Source: Prochlorococcus sp. AG-355-P18
GTDB taxonomy: Bacteria > Cyanobacteriota > Cyanobacteriia > PCC-6307 > Cyanobiaceae
Direction: 5' to 3'
Assembly (NCBI GenBank): GCA_003280515.1
Contig: QCER01000011.1
Coordinates: 1 to 61,441, forward strand
Length of the DNA stretch: 61,441 nucleotides
The notes under the pieces were generated by a model, which was not told where the DNA came from, ran no database searches, and saw nothing but the letters and a program-made list of their open reading frames with translations. The position numbers and the translations under genes are program-made. Shown here in pieces: positions 57,339 through 61,441 of the stretch (positions are counted from its first letter, which is position 1; each line of letters starts with the position of its first letter).

Positions 57339-58010
57339 ATGCAGGATAATGATATGCCCAAGACTAATCCTTTAGTTAAAATTTGTGGACTAACTTCTGA
57401 AGAACAAGCTCTTCAAGTTGCTAAATTAGGAGCGAATGCTATTGGCATTATTTCGGTTGAAGAATCTCCAAGGTATATATCAGCTGAAATTAAGAAAAAA
57501 ATATTTAAAACCGTAGAAAATTTTTATCCAAAAATAGAGAGGGTATCAGTTGTACAAAATTGTCCAATAGACTTAATTATTAAAAATTTCTTAGGAAACC
57601 CCACTGAAACTATCATTCAATTACATGGAGATGAAGATATTGATTATTGCAAAAAAATAAGGGAAAAAATTCCCAATATTAGACTATGGAAGGCTTTCAG
57701 AATAAAAACTGAAAAGGACATAGATAAAATAAAACCTTTTGAGGATTTTGTAGATGCGATACTACTTGATTCATGGAATAAAGAAACTTATGGAGGTTCA
57801 GGGAAAAAAATAAATTCTATTTATTTAAAGGATTTGCAATTTAGCAAACCATGGTGGTTGGCAGGTGGAATATCAATTGAATGGATTGATGAAATCCTCA
57901 CTGATTTCAAACCAGATGGATTAGATATTTCAAGTAGTATTGAAATATCTCCAGGTGTAAAGGATATTAAAAAAACAGAGGCTCTTTTTAAGTTTTTAAA
58001 AAGAAATTAA
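57339..58010 (+). CDS. trpF: Phosphoribosylanthranilate isomerase
   Basis: TIM-barrel enzyme of tryptophan synthesis, 223 residues. The catalytic KICGLTS motif (Cys at about residue 16) is near the N-terminus, then IQLHGDED, LLDSWNKETYGGSGKK and the phosphate site GLDISSSIEISPGVKD. A second ATG five codons downstream (57354) is an alternative start. It is convergent with folE, overlapping by 4 bp. Confidence 0.96.
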   Translation: MQDNDMPKTNPLVKICGLTSEEQALQVAKLGANAIGIISVEESPRYISAEIKKKIFKTVENFYPKIERVSVVQNCPIDLIIKNFLGNPTETIIQLHGDEDIDYCKKIREKIPNIRLWKAFRIKTEKDIDKIKPFEDFVDAILLDSWNKETYGGSGKKINSIYLKDLQFSKPWWLAGGISIEWIDEILTDFKPDGLDISSSIEISPGVKDIKKTEALFKFLKRN

Positions 58011-58747
58011 TAATTATTAGTAGCGGACTGCTGTTTTACAAGCTCAAAAAATTCTTGTTTTAAACTTAAATCGTGTCTAAAATCACCTCTAACCACAGAA
58101 TTAATCATACTTGTGTTTGGTTCTTTGACTCCCCTCCACTTCATACAATAATGTTGGGCCTTTACAATAATGCCTAAACCTTTAGGTTCACACAGTTTTT
58201 CAATTTCATCTGCAAGGATCATCACAGCTTCTTCCTGAATATGAGGTCTTGAAAAAACCCAATCAGCAACTCTCGCAAATTTTGAAAGTCCTATGACTTT
58301 ATTTCCAGGTTTAATACCTATCCAACAGTCTCCAAGAATTGGAACTAAGTGATGTGAACATGCAGATCTGACCGAAATTGGACCAACTGTATAAATTTCA
58401 TCAAGATTCTTATCATTAGGGAAACTTGTAACTTTAGGTTGTTCATGATATCTCCCTTTAAAAACTTCATTTAAATACATTTTTGAAACCCGTTCAGCAG
58501 TTTCTTGAGTATTATGATCATTTTCAACATCTATTACGAGGGACTTTAATAAGTCTTTAACTCTTGAGGCTACCTCTTTTTCTAAAATTTCTAATTCACC
58601 AGGATTTATAAAATCAGAAATATTATCGTTAGCACTAAATCTTGTTCCAGAATTCTTAATTCTGTCTCTTATAATTTCAGAAATTAATTTATTAGTAATC
58701 TGGTCATCAAAGTTTCTAATATTATCGTTGGGTAATGTAGAGGTCAT
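58007..58747 (-). CDS. folE: GTP cyclohydrolase I
   Basis: Makes 7,8-dihydroneopterin triphosphate from GTP, the first pterin step. The 246-residue protein has zinc and catalytic residues in SACSHHLVPILGDCWIGI and the C-terminal AQHYCMKWRGVKEP. The N-terminal 50 residues are poorly conserved. It lies downstream of the SDR gene (153-bp spacer), on the same strand as the aar-accA-SDR run. Substrate flow continues to FolB (5.3 kb). Confidence 0.96.
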   Translation of the reverse strand: MTSTLPNDNIRNFDDQITNKLISEIIRDRIKNSGTRFSANDNISDFINPGELEILEKEVASRVKDLLKSLVIDVENDHNTQETAERVSKMYLNEVFKGRYHEQPKVTSFPNDKNLDEIYTVGPISVRSACSHHLVPILGDCWIGIKPGNKVIGLSKFARVADWVFSRPHIQEEAVMILADEIEKLCEPKGLGIIVKAQHYCMKWRGVKEPNTSMINSVVRGDFRHDLSLKQEFFELVKQQSATNNY

Positions 58748-58900
58748 AAAATTCTTAACAGAAAATTGTATGCAACTTAATTAACTGTATCTTCCAAAAG
58801 CTTAATTGCTCATATACTATATCACATTCTCTTGTTCAATCGGGTTCAAATAGCACTAAAAAAAATCACTGTTTTAAGATTAGACAGATAAACAGAATGT

Positions 58901-59608
58901 TTAAAAGGCTCCACCAGAAGGCATCAAAGTCAAGTCTTCGATCAATTGTGATTCAGGTTTTTGAGCCATGTAGAGAATAGTTTCTGATACATCATCTGAG
59001 GAGAGCATAGAAGTTCTATCAAAATCAGAATTGATTGATTCGGAATCCCAAAGAGGAGTATTTACTGAACCAAGAGTTATTGTGCATGCTCTTATTGAAT
59101 TAGATCTCTCCTCCTCCCTCAAGCATTTAGTAAACATAGCTAGTGCAGATTTTGAAACACAATAAGCTCCCCATGTGGGGAATGCATTATAAGAGGCATG
59201 ACTACTAACATTAATAACTAAACCACCATTTTTTCTCATTTGAGGAATTATTGAACTGCAAATTTGAAAAACACTTGTGAGGTTTGTTTGAATAATTTGT
59301 TCCCATTGACCTAATTCCATTTCAACTAAAGGGCCATTAAATGCGCATCCGGCATTATTTATCAATACTGAAGGACACCCATACTTCTCAATTGCTTCTT
59401 TAACACAATGTTCTATTTCTATAGGGTTAGATAAATCGCATTTTACTAGGTTAATTTTTGATTTAGTGATCAACAGTTCGCTCTTCAGTTTCTCCATTAG
59501 ATCCATATTCCTGGAGAGTAAAATCAAATCCCAGCCAGCATTAGCGAAAGTAATTGCGGTAGATCTACCAATACCTTTCGTAGCACCCGTTATAAAAGCT
59601 AGTTTCAA
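58901..59608 (-). CDS. Short-chain dehydrogenase/reductase
   Basis: 235-residue classical SDR: Rossmann motif TGATKGIG at the N-terminus, NNAG, and the catalytic Ser-x-Tyr-x3-Lys seen as SSHASYNAFPTWGAYCVSKSA. It may reduce a ketoacyl or other ketone substrate. Start is TTG 59608, one base beyond the accA stop; the alternative TTG 59650 would overlap accA by 41 bp. It is placed directly after accA in the aar-accA-SDR unit, hinting at a lipid role. Confidence 0.8.
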   Translation of the reverse strand: MKLAFITGATKGIGRSTAITFANAGWDLILLSRNMDLMEKLKSELLITKSKINLVKCDLSNPIEIEHCVKEAIEKYGCPSVLINNAGCAFNGPLVEMELGQWEQIIQTNLTSVFQICSSIIPQMRKNGGLVINVSSHASYNAFPTWGAYCVSKSALAMFTKCLREEERSNSIRACTITLGSVNTPLWDSESINSDFDRTSMLSSDDVSETILYMAQKPESQLIEDLTLMPSGGAF

Positions 59609-59609
59609 T

Positions 59610-60617
59610 TTATTCAGTTGTTTGGGGGATTTCACTATAAATTTCTTCAATATTATTCGCTTCGATAAATTTTCCTAAAACCCTAAACTTTTTGTATCTT
59701 TCCTCAATTAATTCGTCTTCATGCATTTGTAGTAAAGAATTAAGATGTTTCTCAATAGCCTCTTTTAATGTATTACCAGCATCTAAAGGAGCCCAATTAT
59801 TCCCACCAGAAGGTTCTGGTAATACCTCATCTATTATTCCTAATTTAAGTAGATCTTTACCTGTTATTTTAAGTGCTGATGCAGCTTCTGGTGCCTTCGC
59901 AGCATCTCTCCATAAAATTGATGCACATGCTTCCGGACTAGCAACTGTGTAAACACTGTGTTCAAACATTAGTAACCTATCGGCAACACCTATTCCAAGC
60001 GCACCTCCTGAACCTCCTTCTCCAATGACAGTAGCGATAATTGGAACTTTCAATCCAAACATCTCTCGAAGGTTTCTAGCAATCGCCTCACCTTGACCTT
60101 GTTCTTCAGCTTTTAAACCAGCATAAGCTCCAGGAGTATCAATAAATGTAAGAATTGGCAAAGAGAATCTATTTGCATGCTGCATTAATCTAAGAGCTTT
60201 TCTGTAACCTCCTGGTTTTGCCATCCCAAAATTTCTTACTACATTTTCTTTTGTGTCCCTTCCTTTCTGATGCCCTAACATTAACACTGGTCTATTATTT
60301 ATCGAACCTATCCCCCCAATTAGTGCCATATCATCGCCACCGTTTCTGTCTCCATGTAATTCTATCCAGTCATCACAAAACATTTGAACAAAGTCCAAAG
60401 TACTTGGTCTTTGAGGATGTCTAGCTACCTGAATCTTTTGAGCAGGAGTTAAAGATTTAAATATTTCTTCTCTTCTCCTAGCAGCTAAGGTTTCAAGCTG
60501 TAGAAGCTGTTGACTAACATCTACCTCTGAATCTCGAGCTAATTCTTTAATTTGCTCTATCTGCTTCTCAAGTTCAACAAGAGGCTTTTCAAAATCAAGA
60601 AGGTAACGTTTAGCCAT
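59610..60617 (-). CDS. accA: Acetyl-CoA carboxylase carboxyltransferase subunit alpha
   Basis: 335-residue subunit joining carboxybiotin to acetyl-CoA, giving malonyl-CoA for fatty acids. Signatures are [64 protein letters not shown] and [16 protein letters not shown]. It follows the acyl-ACP reductase gene by 3 bp and is next to the SDR, so the unit joins fatty-acid synthesis with fatty-aldehyde formation. Confidence 0.97.
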   Translation of the reverse strand: MAKRYLLDFEKPLVELEKQIEQIKELARDSEVDVSQQLLQLETLAARRREEIFKSLTPAQKIQVARHPQRPSTLDFVQMFCDDWIELHGDRNGGDDMALIGGIGSINNRPVLMLGHQKGRDTKENVVRNFGMAKPGGYRKALRLMQHANRFSLPILTFIDTPGAYAGLKAEEQGQGEAIARNLREMFGLKVPIIATVIGEGGSGGALGIGVADRLLMFEHSVYTVASPEACASILWRDAAKAPEAASALKITGKDLLKLGIIDEVLPEPSGGNNWAPLDAGNTLKEAIEKHLNSLLQMHEDELIEERYKKFRVLGKFIEANNIEEIYSEIPQTTE

Positions 60618-60620
60618 AAT

Positions 60621-61441
60621 TTAGACAGTTAGTACTTTAGGCTGCTTATCAAGTCCAATAGCGGAAAAACCATGCTTTAAAGAAGCTGCTCCAATAAATT
60701 CCATCTTTTCAAGGGAAATGTTATTTCTTCCCCAACTAAAGTTTGTATGACACTTTTCAAACTCTAAAATCATAGCTTCTGCAAAACAAGCAAACATCTC
60801 TCGCTGAGGGTTTTGCATTTCTGCAAGTTCCATCATATTCCAACCAATATCATTGAAAAACTCTACTATACCTCCTTTTAAAACATGAATATTTTCACCC
60901 TGAAATTTCTCATCAAGATTTTTGGGGTATCCACCATCAATCATTAAACATGGTTTTTTTAAGTTGTCAGTATCAATTTCAATAGTTTTAGGCATACTTG
61001 CAACCCATACAACAATATCCGCCTGAGGCAATGCCTCATCTAAAGTTGTTATGGTGCCACCATCTAATTCTTTTTGTAACAGCTCTAGTGGTTCTTGTTG
61101 TCTTGCTACCATAAGAAGTTCTGAAATCCCAGTTTTATTGATAAGCCATCTACAAACAGCACTACCAATATCACCTGTAGCACCAATTACAGCAACAGTT
61201 GCTTTTTTAAGGTCTATCCCAATGCGAGGCGCATTTATTTCTAGTTGCTTACAAATAACCCAGGCGGTATGAGTATTGCCAGTAGTAAACCTTTCCCAAT
61301 CTAATGAAGTATTTCTAATTTGTTTATGCTGTAGAAGATTAAAATTCTCAAAAATAATAGAAGTAAATCCTCCTAAAGCGGTAATGTTAATACCTTTTTT
61401 CTGAGCTAGTTCCATAGCATTTAGTACTTTTCTTCTAGCCG
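60621..61441 (-). CDS. aar: Long-chain acyl-ACP reductase (5' end cut by window edge)
   Basis: NADPH-dependent reductase producing fatty aldehydes for alkane synthesis in cyanobacteria. The visible 273 residues carry the Rossmann motif [26 protein letters not shown] and the C-terminal ...[15 protein letters not shown]. The frame stays open to the window edge, so the N-terminal part (including any catalytic cysteine there) is missing. The usual partner, aldehyde-deformylating oxygenase, would lie just outside. It precedes accA by 3 bp. Confidence 0.92.
   Translation of the reverse strand, partial: ARRKVLNAMELAQKKGINITALGGFTSIIFENFNLLQHKQIRNTSLDWERFTTGNTHTAWVICKQLEINAPRIGIDLKKATVAVIGATGDIGSAVCRWLINKTGISELLMVARQQEPLELLQKELDGGTITTLDEALPQADIVVWVASMPKTIEIDTDNLKKPCLMIDGGYPKNLDEKFQGENIHVLKGGIVEFFNDIGWNMMELAEMQNPQREMFACFAEAMILEFEKCHTNFSWGRNNISLEKMEFIGAASLKHGFSAIGLDKQPKVLTV

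Overview
The window looks like a high-light-adapted Prochlorococcus chromosome segment, or a very close relative. It is strongly AT-rich, with short spacers and many TTG starts. It carries a form IA RuBisCO / alpha-carboxysome operon (csoS1-rbcL-rbcS-csoS2-csoSCA-csoS4A-csoS4B-acRAF) with csoS1D nearby, both protochlorophyllide reductases (ChlLNB and LPOR), psaM, plastocyanin, ndhD and ndhL, and an acyl-ACP reductase next to accA. The assignment rests on gene content and order as I recognise them; no search was run.

Layout. 1-6.9 kb: homoserine kinase (5' end cut by the window edge), NdhD, an M3 peptidase, a small lipase-like hydrolase, FolB and ProA. 7-13.8 kb: a TamB-like giant, a Ycf51-like protein, a DUF4332-like protein, a small secreted protein and a CocE-type hydrolase. 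13.8-24.4 kb: GlgB, HemE, a sugar-nucleotide-epimerase-like SDR, PetE, a ClpB paralogue, a PTPS/QueD-family protein, HisIE, a group-2 sigma factor, DUF1232 and an HTH-like protein. 24.5-26.8 kb: YCII-like protein, cyAbrB, TrpA, DUF3007 and NdhL.

26.86-28.13 kb is the only clearly accessory-looking stretch. It starts at tRNA-Leu(UAA). About 1.08 kb further on there is a degenerate direct copy of the tRNA's 5' half plus its upstream flank. Between the copies lie a small DUF3721-like lipoprotein and a 40-codon PsbY-like membrane peptide, the latter flanked by its own 21-bp imperfect direct repeat. This resembles the footprint of a tRNA-anchored insertion, although no recombinase is present.

28.1-40.4 kb: PyrC, a Na+/Ca2+ exchanger, glutathione reductase and a GST-fold protein, DnaA, a pair of arsenosugar-type glycosyltransferases, GNAT, an ABC exporter, HisG, GloB, RidA and DUF3136. 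40.4-49.2 kb: the carboxysome operon on the minus strand, with RdgB and csoS1D upstream. Hairpins lie in the rbcL-rbcS and rbcS-csoS2 spacers, and a 14-bp direct repeat sits in the csoS1 leader/promoter region. 49.2-55.3 kb: an unknown protein, chlN-chlB-chlL, LPOR, a small membrane protein and psaM. 55.3-61.4 kb: lipoate-ligase-like protein, a site-2-protease-type M50 protein, TrpF, FolE, an SDR, AccA and acyl-ACP reductase (cut by the window edge).

Together the genes serve CO2 fixation, chlorophyll synthesis and electron transport, plus amino-acid (Thr, Pro, His, Trp), folate, pyrimidine, glycogen and fatty-acid/alkane metabolism. Most of the window is ordinary streamlined core genome. The tRNA-Leu duplication, the carboxysome-operon RNA structures and the palindrome in front of dnaA are the parts most worth a second look.
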